Of a stretch of 64,000 nt of DNA, positions 1 to 8,213 are shown in pieces. This stretch comes from Methanothrix harundinacea 6Ac (GTDB lineage Archaea > Halobacteriota > Methanosarcinia > Methanotrichales > Methanotrichaceae). The notes under the pieces are model-generated. The model saw only the letters and a program-made list of their open reading frames with translations. It was not told the DNA's origin and searched no databases. The position numbers were made by a program, and so were the translations under genes. Every line of letters begins with the position of its first letter. The first letter of the stretch is position 1. The stretch is from assembly GCF_000235565.1 (NCBI RefSeq), contig NC_017527.1:2046001-2110000 (forward strand), written 5' to 3'.

Positions 1-1
1 G

Positions 2-349
2 CCCGAAGGCCACGTCTACTCCATCGAGCGGGTGGCAACGCTCGTCGCCTTCGCCCGGAAGAACCTCTCGGAGGCGGGGATCGAGAACGTCACCGTCGTC
101 GAGGGGGATGGGAGCCGCGGCCTCCCCGACCACGCCCCCTTCGACCGGATCAACGTCGCGGCGACGGCGCCGAAGGTCCCCGAGCCCCTCCAGGCCCAGC
201 TGAAGGTGGGGGGAAAGCTCGTCATCCCCGTGGGGACCTGCTACCAGGAGCTCCTCCTGGTCGTCAGGACCGAGGAGGGGTTTGAGATGGAGCAGCACGG
301 CGGCGTCGTCTTCGTCCCCCTGATCGGCGACCACGGCTTTCAGGTCTAG
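2..349 (+). CDS. pcm: Protein-L-isoaspartate O-methyltransferase, C-terminal part (5' end outside window)
   Basis: The reading frame is open from the window edge and ends at a TAG. The residues GHVYSIERV, a stretch ending in NVTVVEGDGSRGLP, and PFDRINVAATAPKVPEPL match the SAM-binding and substrate regions of the PCMT family, which repairs isoaspartyl residues in aged cytosolic proteins using SAM. About 115 of the usual ~215 residues are present, so the N-terminal half with the first SAM motif is missing because of the window border, not because of damage. The gene lies 41 bases ahead of gpmI on the same strand and may be cotranscribed with it. Confidence 0.9.
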   Translation, partial: PEGHVYSIERVATLVAFARKNLSEAGIENVTVVEGDGSRGLPDHAPFDRINVAATAPKVPEPLQAQLKVGGKLVIPVGTCYQELLLVVRTEEGFEMEQHGGVVFVPLIGDHGFQV

Positions 350-390
350 GGGAGGAAAGGGTTATCTCGAACCGGGGAGACCGAAAGGCG

Positions 391-1905
391 ATGAAGCCAG
401 TCACCCTCATCATCATGGACGGGTTCGGGGAGAGCGGCGAGGTGGAGGGGAACGCCATCGCCGCCGCGAGGACCCCCACCATCGACCGCCTCAAGGGCTC
501 TTATCCGTTCACCACCATCGGCGCCGCAGGGCTGGACGTGGGCCTCCCCCCCGGCCAGATGGGAAACTCGGAGGTGGGCCACCTCAACCTCGGGGCCGGG
601 AGGATAGTCTACCAGGACTACACCCGGATCAACCTCGCCATCGAGGACGGCACCTTCTTCGCCAACCCCAACCTCGCGGAGGCGGTGGACCTGGCCAGGG
701 ATAGGGGGGGGACCCTCCACCTGATGGGCCTCTTATCCGACGGGGGGGTCCACAGCCACCAGGCCCACCTCTTCGCCCTCCTCAGGCTCGCGCGAGATAG
801 GGGGCTCGGGCGGGTCCGGATCCACGCCATCCTCGACGGGAGGGACGTCCCCCCCCGGAGCGCCCTCGGCTACTTCCGGGAGCTGGAGGAGGTGATGGGG
901 TCTTTTGGCCTCGGGAAGGTCGCCACCGTCGCCGGGAGGTACTACTCCATGGACCGGGACCGGAGGTGGGAGAGGACGGAGCTCGCCTACCGGGCGATGA
1001 CCTCGGGGGAGGGGCTGAGGGCCGATAGCCCCGCTGAGGCGGTCCAGGCCGCCTACGACCGGGGGGAGGACGACGAGTTCGTCAGGCCGACGGTCATCGA
1101 TCCCGACGGCCTGGTCAGAGACGGCGACTCCCTCATCTTCTTCAACTTCAGGCCCGACCGGGCCCGCCAGATCACCAAGGCCTTCCTCCTCCCCGACTTC
1201 TGCGAGTTCGATCGGAGGAAGGTCGAGGTCCACTTCGTCTGCATGACCCAGTACCAGGAGTCGATCGGGGCTCCGATCGCCTTCCCCGCCGACCACCTCA
1301 CCGAGACCCTGGGAGAGGTGGTGAGCAGGGCAGGCCTCCGACAGCTCCGGATCGCCGAGACGGAGAAGTACGCCCACGTCACCTTCTTCTTCAACGGCGG
1401 CCGGGAGGAGCCGAGCCCCGGGGAGGATAGGCTCCTGATACCGTCGCCGAAGGTCGCCACCTACGACAGAAAGCCGGAGATGTCCGCCTTCGAGGTGACG
1501 GACGCCGTCGTCGAGAAGATCCGGGGAGGGGCCTACGACCTCATCGTCCTCAACTACGCCAACTCCGACATGGTAGGCCACACCGGGATCTTCGAGGCGG
1601 CGGTGGAGGCGGTGGAGGCGGTCGACGACTGCGTCGGACGGGTCGTCTCGGAGGTCCTCGCCCGGGGCGGAGCCGTCCTCCTGACGTCGGACCACGGGAA
1701 CGCCGAGCAGATGGAGGACAGAAAGACCGGCCAGCACCACACCGCCCACACCACCAACCGCGTCCCCTTCGGCCTCATCGGAGGCAAAAGGCCGAGGCTC
1801 CGGGAAGACGGGATCCTCGCCGACGTCGCCCCCACCGTCCTCGACCTTCTCGGCCTCCCCGCCCCCGCCGCCATGACCGGGAGGTCTCTGATCGCCAGAG
1901 ATTAA
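391..1905 (+). CDS. gpmI: 2,3-bisphosphoglycerate-independent phosphoglycerate mutase
   Basis: This enzyme interconverts 3- and 2-phosphoglycerate in glycolysis and gluconeogenesis without the bisphosphoglycerate cofactor. The 504 residues equal the length of the bacterial-type iPGM (alkaline phosphatase superfamily). Visible signatures are the N-terminal metal site IIMDGFG (Asp10), the phosphorylated serine in MGNSEVGH (Ser60), and the C-terminal metal ligands TSDHGNAE and TGQHHTAHT. The ATG at 391 is the first in frame and gives the family N-terminus directly. Many archaea use the shorter ApgM-type enzyme instead; the length and motifs here favour the GpmI type. Confidence 0.95.
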   Translation: MKPVTLIIMDGFGESGEVEGNAIAAARTPTIDRLKGSYPFTTIGAAGLDVGLPPGQMGNSEVGHLNLGAGRIVYQDYTRINLAIEDGTFFANPNLAEAVDLARDRGGTLHLMGLLSDGGVHSHQAHLFALLRLARDRGLGRVRIHAILDGRDVPPRSALGYFRELEEVMGSFGLGKVATVAGRYYSMDRDRRWERTELAYRAMTSGEGLRADSPAEAVQAAYDRGEDDEFVRPTVIDPDGLVRDGDSLIFFNFRPDRARQITKAFLLPDFCEFDRRKVEVHFVCMTQYQESIGAPIAFPADHLTETLGEVVSRAGLRQLRIAETEKYAHVTFFFNGGREEPSPGEDRLLIPSPKVATYDRKPEMSAFEVTDAVVEKIRGGAYDLIVLNYANSDMVGHTGIFEAAVEAVEAVDDCVGRVVSEVLARGGAVLLTSDHGNAEQMEDRKTGQHHTAHTTNRVPFGLIGGKRPRLREDGILADVAPTVLDLLGLPAPAAMTGRSLIARD

Positions 1906-1933
1906 GCCCAAGAGGTTTCAGTCTCTCCCTGAT

Positions 1934-2524
1934 ATGGATTCGTGCTGGAAACGGTTCCGGACCTACCTTCAGGTCAGCCAGGCCTTCAAGATAGCAAGAA
2001 GGCTCTTCGTCATGAACGCCTTCGACGGGATCCTCACCCTGATGGGGGTCGTCATCGGAGCCCACTTCTCGGGGCTCTCAAACCCCGAGGTGGTCATCAA
2101 GGCGGGGATTGGGGGGATCATAGCTCTCGGGATCTCGGGGATGAGCAGCGCCTACCTGGCGGAGAGGGCCGAGAGGAGGAGGGACCTGAGGAAGCTCGAG
2201 AGCGCCATGCTCAAAGACCTGAAGAGGAGCCAGTTCGCCAGGGCCTCGGAGTTCGCCACCGTCGTCGTCGCCCTGGTGAACGGGATCAGCCCCGCCCTGG
2301 GGGGGATGATCCTAGTCATCCCCTACTTCTTCGTCCCGGCGATCGATATGGAGGCTGCCTTCCGGGCGTCCCTCGCCCTCGGCCTCCTCTGCCTCTTCGT
2401 CCTGGGGATATTTCTCGCCAGGATCAGCAGCGAGCGGATGATCGTCTCGGGGGTGAGGATGATCCTGGTGGGGCTTCTGACCATCGCCATCGTCAGCCTC
2501 GTATCGGCGCCGGGGGCGATCTAG
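1934..2524 (+). CDS. VIT1/CCC1-like integral membrane protein (TIGR00267-type)
   Basis: A 196-residue membrane protein with about five hydrophobic helices: two near residues 27-70 (FDGILTLMGVVIGAHFSG) and three after residue 105. A charged cytosolic segment (AERAERRRDLRKLESAMLKDLKRS) lies between them. The N-terminal helix with its Asp-Gly pair and the glycine-rich GIGGIIALGISGMSSAY segment resemble the VIT1/CCC1 family of vacuolar iron/manganese transporters and related archaeal proteins. The substrate cannot be read from the sequence. It sits between gpmI and the M20 peptidase, 28 bases after the former. Confidence 0.7.
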   Translation: MDSCWKRFRTYLQVSQAFKIARRLFVMNAFDGILTLMGVVIGAHFSGLSNPEVVIKAGIGGIIALGISGMSSAYLAERAERRRDLRKLESAMLKDLKRSQFARASEFATVVVALVNGISPALGGMILVIPYFFVPAIDMEAAFRASLALGLLCLFVLGIFLARISSERMIVSGVRMILVGLLTIAIVSLVSAPGAI

Positions 2525-2534
2525 GGGGATCCCC

Positions 2535-4151
2535 TTGTACGGCGGGATGGGGTTTGAGACCGACACCTTCCTCGAGATCACCCTCCAGCTTCCGGAGTGG
2601 CACGAGGTCGACCTCGGCCCGAGGAGGCTGGATCTGATCATCCGGGAGGGGGGGATCCTGGACTGCCATATCAGGAACCTCCAGCGGGGGAGGTACGGGC
2701 CGGGGCGGGCCGAATTTCTGGAAAAGGTCCTCCTCCCCCGGCTCGAGGAGAAGTGCTCTCGCCTTCTGGAGGGGGTCGCCCCGGAATGGAGGGGGCTCCG
2801 GCGAGGGGAGGTCGGAGAAGCCTTTAATAGGGCCCGGGCCAGGATAAAATGCTTGAGATTCATGGAGCTTTACCGATGCCTCGAGGCGGGGACCCCCGAG
2901 ATGCTGGAGGACCTCAGGGACCTGGTGGGCTTTGAGACCGTCACCCCTCCGGGAAGAGAGTACCCCGAGATCGTCGACCACCTGATCCCCATCTTCAGGG
3001 ACCTCGGCTTTGAGGCGGAGAAGGTGGTGGTTCCCCCGGAGGTCCTCGCGGGGCGGGGGGAGGAGGCGATTGGCGAGCGGTCGAACCTCTGGGCCCGGCT
3101 GGACGTCGGGGCGGAGGAGACCATGGTGATCTACACCCACCTCGACGTCGTCCCCGCCGGGGAGGGGTGGTCCAAAGACCCCTTCGCCCTGGATATCCGG
3201 GACGGGAGGATATACGGCCGGGGGGTCGCCGACTCCAAGGGGGCGGTGGCCGCCCTCATCGCCGCCCTCCGGGCCATCGAAGCCACCGGCCGCCCCCAGC
3301 GGAACCTCCTCGTCCTCCTCACCACCGACGAGGAGGGGGGAGGGTACTCCGGCCTCTGCTACTTCGCCGACGAGGGGCTGGTGAAAGGAGACGTCATGCT
3401 CTGCATGGACAGCTTCTCCGACGACGTCATCATCGGGTCGAACGGGATCATCACCTGGGAGGCGACGGTCCGGGGGAAGGCCGCCCACTCCGGGGCGAGC
3501 TTCCTCGGGGAGAACGCCATCGAGAAGGCCCTCCCGGTGATCGAGGCCCTCCTCGACCTGAAGGGGAGGGTCGAGGCGAGGAGGTCCACCTTGCGGGCCA
3601 GCTCGGAGCTGGAGGAACACGGGGTCGATTTCGTCCGGCCGATGCTGAACGTCACCGTCATCCGCGGCGGGATCAAGGAGAACATCGTCCCCGACCGGTG
3701 CGTCCTCCGGGGCGACCGGCGGGTGATACCCGAGGAGAGGATGGAGGAGGCGGCCGCGGAGCTGGAGAGGGAGATGGCGGCCCTTCCCGTCGACCTGGAA
3801 TGGCGGTCGTGGATGGGGTACCCCCCCATGAGGATCGACCCCGACCACCCCTGGGTCGCTGAGGTGAGGAGAGCTCTGGAGGGGGCCTCGGGGAGGAGCC
3901 CCCGCCTCGCGGGAGCCCAGTACAGCCTCGACCAGGCCTACGTGGCGGAGGTGACGGGGATCCCCACCTGCGTCTACGGCGTCGGCCGCCAGACCGACTC
4001 AAACCCCCACGGACCCGACGAGAACGTCACCCTGGAGGACCTCTCGATCTACGCCCGGTTCCTGGCCGCCCTCATCTCGGGGTGGGGGGCCGGGGCGGAG
4101 GAGGGTGGGGTGGATAAGGAGCGGGGAGAGAGGAAGGAGGGGTCGGATTGA
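2535..4151 (+). CDS. M20-family metallopeptidase/deacylase (ArgE/DapE-like) with a 110-residue N-terminal extension
   Basis: From about residue 110 on, this is a di-zinc M20 hydrolase of the ArgE/DapE/carboxypeptidase G2 group: YTHLDVVP carries the first His/Asp pair, RGVADSKG the bridging Asp, TTDEEGGG the catalytic Glu pair, and the last metal His lies in SNPHGPDE. The likely role is removal of an N-acyl group or C-terminal residue in amino-acid metabolism; the substrate is unknown. The preceding 110 residues are not part of the M20 fold. The frame starts at TTG 2535, with ATG 2547 as an alternative, but an ATG at 2862 with a TATA-like TTTAATAG about 32 bases upstream could give the core enzyme alone. 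The stop overlaps the mobB start by four bases (TTGA). Confidence 0.85.
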   Translation: MYGGMGFETDTFLEITLQLPEWHEVDLGPRRLDLIIREGGILDCHIRNLQRGRYGPGRAEFLEKVLLPRLEEKCSRLLEGVAPEWRGLRRGEVGEAFNRARARIKCLRFMELYRCLEAGTPEMLEDLRDLVGFETVTPPGREYPEIVDHLIPIFRDLGFEAEKVVVPPEVLAGRGEEAIGERSNLWARLDVGAEETMVIYTHLDVVPAGEGWSKDPFALDIRDGRIYGRGVADSKGAVAALIAALRAIEATGRPQRNLLVLLTTDEEGGGYSGLCYFADEGLVKGDVMLCMDSFSDDVIIGSNGIITWEATVRGKAAHSGASFLGENAIEKALPVIEALLDLKGRVEARRSTLRASSELEEHGVDFVRPMLNVTVIRGGIKENIVPDRCVLRGDRRVIPEERMEEAAAELEREMAALPVDLEWRSWMGYPPMRIDPDHPWVAEVRRALEGASGRSPRLAGAQYSLDQAYVAEVTGIPTCVYGVGRQTDSNPHGPDENVTLEDLSIYARFLAALISGWGAGAEEGGVDKERGERKEGSD

Positions 4152-4579
4152 AGGTCATCTCGGTGGTGGGCACCAAGAAGTCCGGCAAGACCACCCTGGT
4201 GGAGGCGATGGTCCGGGCCCTCCGGGGAAGGGGCCGGGTCGGGACGATAAAGAACATGCCCGGCCACCCCGTCGAGGACAGGGGCGACACCAGGCGCCAC
4301 TTCGAGGCGGGGGCCGACGTCGTCGTCGGCGTCGGAAGCGAAAGGATCCTCTTCAAGGTCTCGAGAGGGGGAGGGCTGGAGGAGGCCCTGGAGGAGCTGC
4401 GGGCTAGCGGGGTGGAGTTCGCCATCGTCGAGGGGTTCAAGACCTCCGGCCTTCCCAAGATCGTCCTCGGCGGGATCGAGGTTGATAACCTCCTCCGAAG
4501 GGTCGACGCCTCTCCCCCCTTCGACGAGGGGCTGATAGAGGAGCTGATCGGCCTATTGATCCTGCAGCCCGAGAGCTGA
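4148..4579 (+). CDS. mobB: Molybdopterin-guanine dinucleotide biosynthesis protein MobB
   Basis: A small P-loop GTPase of 143 residues. The Walker A motif is VVGTKKSGKTT at residues 5-15, followed by MobB features such as the GTIKNMPGHPVED segment and the central region GADVVVGVGSERI. In molybdenum cofactor maturation MobB assists MobA in attaching GMP to molybdopterin. The start is a TTG inside the stop of the upstream peptidase, so translation is coupled. MGD-type cofactor would be needed by the FdhA-like protein at 48.8-50.8 kb and by formylmethanofuran dehydrogenase of any methanogen. Confidence 0.9.
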   Translation: MKVISVVGTKKSGKTTLVEAMVRALRGRGRVGTIKNMPGHPVEDRGDTRRHFEAGADVVVGVGSERILFKVSRGGGLEEALEELRASGVEFAIVEGFKTSGLPKIVLGGIEVDNLLRRVDASPPFDEGLIEELIGLLILQPES

Positions 4580-4701
4580 TCGACCCGAAACCGGGGAGAA
4601 GCGGCTTCGCCGGAACTCGATTTATTTATTTTTTGCCGGGAGAAAATCTCGACACGTTTTTAAACGAGGACGCCTTCAACGGGAGGTCGGGGAGGTTAAA
4701 T

Positions 4702-5358
4702 TTGAGTCGTCTATGCAGCGCCGTCATCATCTCGATCCTGGTTCTGGTGGGGTCAGCGGCGGCTGCGAACTACATCTACGAGCGCTCGGTGATCCAGGGG
4801 GTGGGATACCGGAACCACGAGCTGATAGGCCAGACCGGCCAGGGTTACAGCGGCTCGAAGATCATCGAACGGATCTCCGGATCCGGGAACTTCTACGATC
4901 GGACCGAGTTTGAGCTGAGCGTCCACCACAACTCCATAAACTTCACCCAGGAGGCGACCTTCGAGTACTTCCCGGTCAGCTACCAGACCGGAACCTACGA
5001 CCGGAAGTGGATCGACCGGCTCTGCGTCATGAACTACGACGCCGGTGCCGTCGTCACCGAGCAGTACACCCACGCCGAGAGCCTGATGAAGAGCACCCAG
5101 ATCAGCACCGTCGGAAACAGCCCCCTCAACGAGGTGAACAACAGCGGCATCGAGGCGAGCTTCAACGCCAACGTCATCGGGGTAGGCCACATCGGCTGGC
5201 TCTCCATGGACACGAAGACCAACTGCAAGGGGAGGCACTTCGAGGTGGGAAGGTCCGTCGAGGACGTCACCGGGGTCTTCTCGATAGAGAAGTACATCCA
5301 GCTCTTCAGCAACGTCAGCGGGACCACCGGGGCGGTGGACTGGCTCCCCTGCCTGTAG
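4702..5358 (+). CDS. Secreted protein of unknown function
   Basis: The TTG at 4702 was chosen because GGAGGT lies five bases upstream and translation then begins with a typical signal peptide (SRLCSAVIISILVLVGSAAA). An in-frame TTG at 4633 would add 23 hydrophilic residues ahead of the signal and is unlikely. The mature ~195 residues are rich in Asn, Ser, Tyr and Thr with several N-glycosylation sequons, as in methanogen surface proteins, and have a few cysteines but no repeat or domain I recognise. A T-rich TATA-like stretch (TTTATTTATTTTTT) at about 4621 is a plausible promoter. Function unknown. Confidence 0.75.
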   Translation: MSRLCSAVIISILVLVGSAAAANYIYERSVIQGVGYRNHELIGQTGQGYSGSKIIERISGSGNFYDRTEFELSVHHNSINFTQEATFEYFPVSYQTGTYDRKWIDRLCVMNYDAGAVVTEQYTHAESLMKSTQISTVGNSPLNEVNNSGIEASFNANVIGVGHIGWLSMDTKTNCKGRHFEVGRSVEDVTGVFSIEKYIQLFSNVSGTTGAVDWLPCL

Positions 5359-5429
5359 GCGGGAATTTCGGCCCCGACCTCCAGCCTCCTATCGCCTGGG
5401 ACCATCCTTTATAAACCCCCGGGGGATAC

Positions 5430-6416
5430 ATGATGGCGATGGATCTACTGACCAAGGCCCGCCTCATCTCCTGGGGCAGGATAGAGATGCCGGAGGTCTT
5501 CCGCCCCGAGGGGCCGGTCTCGACGGCGGGACCCGGCGCCGGGGAGAGGAACGTCTTCTTCCGGTCCGGCGGGCGGAGGGTGCGCCTCTCCGCCGAGGAG
5601 GGCTCCCCCCTGAAGCTGGTGGAGCTGGAGGGGGAGGAGGTGGCTATCCTCTTCAAGGGCAGAGAGATCGCCCGGGGCGTCCTGGAGAGGCCCCTCCTCC
5701 ACTGCCCCCGGCAGGCCTACATCACCGTCAGCGAGAGGTGCATCTACGACTGCAAGTTCTGCGCCGTCCCGAAGCTCTCCGGGGGGGTGAAGCCGAAGGA
5801 GAGGGTGGTGGAGATGGTGGCGCAGGCCCTCGATTCGGGGGAGCTGGAGGCGATATCCCTCACCAGCGGCGTCGAGCGGACCCCCGAAGAGGAGGTGGCG
5901 AGGGTCGCCGAGATCGTCCGCGCCCTCCGCAGGTTCGACCTGCCCATCGGGGTCTCCGTCACCCCCGCCAGAGGGTCCAGCAAGGCTCTCCAGGAGGCGG
6001 GGGCGGACGAGATCAAGTACAACGTCGAGTGCCTCGACCCGGTCCTCTTCGGAAGGGTCTGCCCCGGGGCCTCCCTCGACAAGATCAAGGCGGCCCTCGC
6101 CGACGCCGCAGCCCGGTTCGGGAGAAACAGGGTCTTCTCCAACGTCATCGTCGGCCTCGGCGAATCGGAGCCCTCCCTCCGGGAGGGGATCGAGGAGCTC
6201 GCCGAGATGGGGGTCCTCCCGGTGATCAGGGCCGTCTACCCCCATCCCCTGAGGGTCGGGGAGGTCGAGATGGTCAGGCCTTCTCCGGAGAGGCTCCTCG
6301 ACCTCTCCCGCCACCTCCGGCGGGCCCTCGACGAGCACCGCCTCCGCGGCGACGCCGCCGAGACGGGGTGCTATCGGTGCACCGGCTGCGACCTGATCCC
6401 CCACCGGGACCTCTGA
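5430..6416 (+). CDS. Radical SAM enzyme, biotin synthase-like, function unassigned
   Basis: A 328-residue radical SAM protein. The [4Fe-4S] motif is CX3CX2C (CIYDCKFC, Cys104, 108, 111). It is followed by a Gly-containing SLTSGVE strand and the later strands of a TIM barrel (IGVSVTP, EIKYNVECLD, NVIVGLGES), which resemble the BioB/HydE/HcgA-like subgroup. The last 20 residues add a second cysteine group, CYRCTGCD, that might bind an auxiliary cluster. The first ~90 residues form a separate N-terminal region. The gene stands alone, so no pathway can be inferred from its neighbours. ATG 5430 is followed by a second in-frame ATG. Confidence 0.8.
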   Translation: MMAMDLLTKARLISWGRIEMPEVFRPEGPVSTAGPGAGERNVFFRSGGRRVRLSAEEGSPLKLVELEGEEVAILFKGREIARGVLERPLLHCPRQAYITVSERCIYDCKFCAVPKLSGGVKPKERVVEMVAQALDSGELEAISLTSGVERTPEEEVARVAEIVRALRRFDLPIGVSVTPARGSSKALQEAGADEIKYNVECLDPVLFGRVCPGASLDKIKAALADAAARFGRNRVFSNVIVGLGESEPSLREGIEELAEMGVLPVIRAVYPHPLRVGEVEMVRPSPERLLDLSRHLRRALDEHRLRGDAAETGCYRCTGCDLIPHRDL

Positions 6417-6665
6417 TCAAGAGGCATGGACGGCGCTCAGGACTCAAAATCCTCATCATCCATCAGGCAGGTCGGCTCATCATCGCGCCGCCGTCGTCCC
6501 GGTACCAGATCGGTCCCCGAAGGTGGACCCAAATCAGCGCCACGGGGATTAAGATTATCGGACGGGTGGGGTAGCAGCTCGGGGTTGAGACCCGCCGATA
6601 GTAATTAATACCACCTCTCCCAACCTTACGGCCAACCGGCTGAAGATGGAGAGGTGAGGAGATTC

Positions 6666-6758
6666 ATGGGAGAAAATGGAGTTGCCATCGGGCTTATGAT
6701 TGTAGGGTTTCTGATCACGTTCATGCTGCCGCTCTACGCTCTGGCAGCGATATTCTGA
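6666..6758 (+). CDS. 30-residue single-pass membrane peptide
   Basis: A short ORF that starts MGENGVAIGLMIVG and continues into a hydrophobic helix ending in a TGA. A purine-rich GGAGAGGTGAGGAG lies directly upstream of the ATG, and a TATA-like AATTAATA about 60 bases upstream is a plausible promoter. The encoded chain is a single transmembrane helix of about 20 residues with almost no tail. No family is recognised. A T-rich stretch after the stop (CCTTTTTT at about 6794) could end the transcript. The combination of promoter, ribosome site and clean helix makes expression likely, but the call rests on sequence features alone. Confidence 0.5.
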   Translation: MGENGVAIGLMIVGFLITFMLPLYALAAIF

Positions 6759-6952
6759 AGGCGCCCGGCAGGACCGGCAGTCCTTCCTTTATACCTTTTT
6801 TGATGGCTAAAACCATAGACGGCTCTTATTGGGCGTCGGGCTGCCATCTCACCATCAGCCCTTGATGCCCGGCCATGATCTCCCCCGAGGGGGAGGCCGT
6901 GGACCTCTGCCGCCCACCTCAGATCCTCGGCCCCGAGGAGGGCATATCGCCA

Positions 6953-7450
6953 TCAGATATCGATCCTCACCCCGAAAAGCCTCTCGAACTTCTCGTACTT
7001 GGCCCGGGCCCGGTACAGGTTCTGGCGGAGGTAGGGCTCCCCCCGCTCGCACCGCTCCATGTCCCTCAGCTCCGCGGGGGTGAAGACCGCCTCCAGCTCC
7101 TCCCGGGGAATCTCGGAGATCCTCGGCATCTTCCGAGGCCCGGGGGTCGGCGGCGCCGCTGCCACCTCTCGATCCCCCTTCCACGCCCAGCGGGAATCGT
7201 ACTCCGCAAGGACTATGGAGCCGCAGCCCCGGCACCGGGACGCCACCAGCCACCCTCCGGGGGTGCTGTAACAGCCGAGGGAGGAGAGCTCGCCGCCGCA
7301 GCCGGCGCAGAACCCGGCGAGCTCCTCCCCCGTCCACCGCCTATCGAGCCTCTCCCCCTCAAAATAGAGCTCTCTCTCCCTCTCGTCGAAGCTGTACATC
7401 TCTCCAACGCCGGCGCATTTAACCCAACCTGCGGACAGGTCACCTCTCAC
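6953..7450 (-). CDS. Zinc-ribbon protein of unknown function
   Basis: The 165-residue product has a CAGCGG / CRGCG pair (CxxC about residue 48 and CxxC about residue 73) typical of a treble-clef or ribbon zinc site, then a Pro-rich linker and a charged helical C-terminus (EPYLRQNLYRARAKYEKFERL). The GTG at 7450 has GAGGT five bases upstream and overlaps the end of dapB by 11 bases. An ATG at 7399 is an alternative start that removes 17 residues. It is the last gene of the rps17e-dapA-dapB run. I do not recognise a named family. Confidence 0.65.
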   Translation of the reverse strand: MRGDLSAGWVKCAGVGEMYSFDERERELYFEGERLDRRWTGEELAGFCAGCGGELSSLGCYSTPGGWLVASRCRGCGSIVLAEYDSRWAWKGDREVAAAPPTPGPRKMPRISEIPREELEAVFTPAELRDMERCERGEPYLRQNLYRARAKYEKFERLFGVRIDI

Positions 7451-8213
7451 CGAGGACCTCGGCCATGGTGTAGATCCCGGGGGTGGCTGAGGCTACCCAC
7501 CTCGCCGCCCGGACCGCCCCGGTGGCGAAGGCCTGCCGACTGTGGGCCTGATGCTTAATCTCCAGCCGCTCGCCGGGCCCCGCGAAGAGGACGGTGTGGT
7601 CGCCGACGATGTCGCCGGCCCGGACGGCGTGGACCCCGATCTCGTCCCCCCGGAGACCCTGCCCCTCCCTGCCGTAGACGACCGCGTCCCTGCCGGTAAC
7701 CCCCGCCAGGACCCGGACCGCCTCCGCCGCCGTACCGCTGGGGGCGTCCATCTTCTTCCGGTGGTGGGCCTCGATCACCTCGATGTCGTAGCCCTCCAGG
7801 GAGATCGCGGCATCCTCGATCAGCCTCCAGAAGAGGTTGACCCCGACGCTATAGTTCGGCGAGATCACCGCCGCCACCTTCCCCTCGATCGATCCGGCGA
7901 TCTCGCGCCTCTGGGGGTCCGAGAGGCCGGTCGTCCCCACCACCAGATTGACCCCCCGGTCCGCCGCCACCCGAACGTTCTCTACGGTGGCCGCGGGGGC
8001 GGTGAAGTCGATGAGGACCTGGGCGCCAGAACTCCTCAGAACCTCGGCCAGGTCCCGGGGGTCGGAGACGAAGACCCCGCCGCCGAGGGGCTCGCCCACC
8101 CCCACCAGATCGAAGCCTGCGACCAGGGAGAGGTCCTCAAACCTCCCGATCTCCTCGATGAGAAGCTGCCCCATCCGCCCCCGGGACCCCGCCACCGCTA
8201 TCCTGACGGTCAT
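7440..8213 (-). CDS. dapB: 4-hydroxy-tetrahydrodipicolinate reductase
   Basis: DapB reduces the DapA product with NAD(P)H in lysine/diaminopimelate biosynthesis. The 257 residues match the family length. Visible motifs are the N-terminal Rossmann loop AVAGSRGRMGQ, the VVGTTGL strand, the catalytic segment EAHHRKKMDAPSGTA containing the general-acid His pair and Lys, and the HSRQAFATGA C-terminal substrate loop. The start codon overlaps the dapA stop by four bases, so the two are translationally coupled. Confidence 0.96.
   Translation of the reverse strand: MTVRIAVAGSRGRMGQLLIEEIGRFEDLSLVAGFDLVGVGEPLGGGVFVSDPRDLAEVLRSSGAQVLIDFTAPAATVENVRVAADRGVNLVVGTTGLSDPQRREIAGSIEGKVAAVISPNYSVGVNLFWRLIEDAAISLEGYDIEVIEAHHRKKMDAPSGTAAEAVRVLAGVTGRDAVVYGREGQGLRGDEIGVHAVRAGDIVGDHTVLFAGPGERLEIKHQAHSRQAFATGAVRAARWVASATPGIYTMAEVLGER

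Noticed and set aside
733-1911. Long minus-strand open frame opposite gpmI
   Set aside because: GC-rich DNA leaves many open antisense frames. The product is a Pro/Gly/Asp/Val-rich chain without domains, while the plus-strand iPGM is unmistakable. The same applies to the long shadows opposite the M20, eif2g, mcm and trkH genes.
6431-6455. GGCGCTCAGGACTCAAAATCC resembles the D-stem end and anticodon arm of archaeal tRNA-Leu(CAA)
   Set aside because: No acceptor stem, T arm or TTCAAAT loop follows, and the anticodon stem has a mismatch. Probably chance, or at most a tRNA relic; not enough for a feature.
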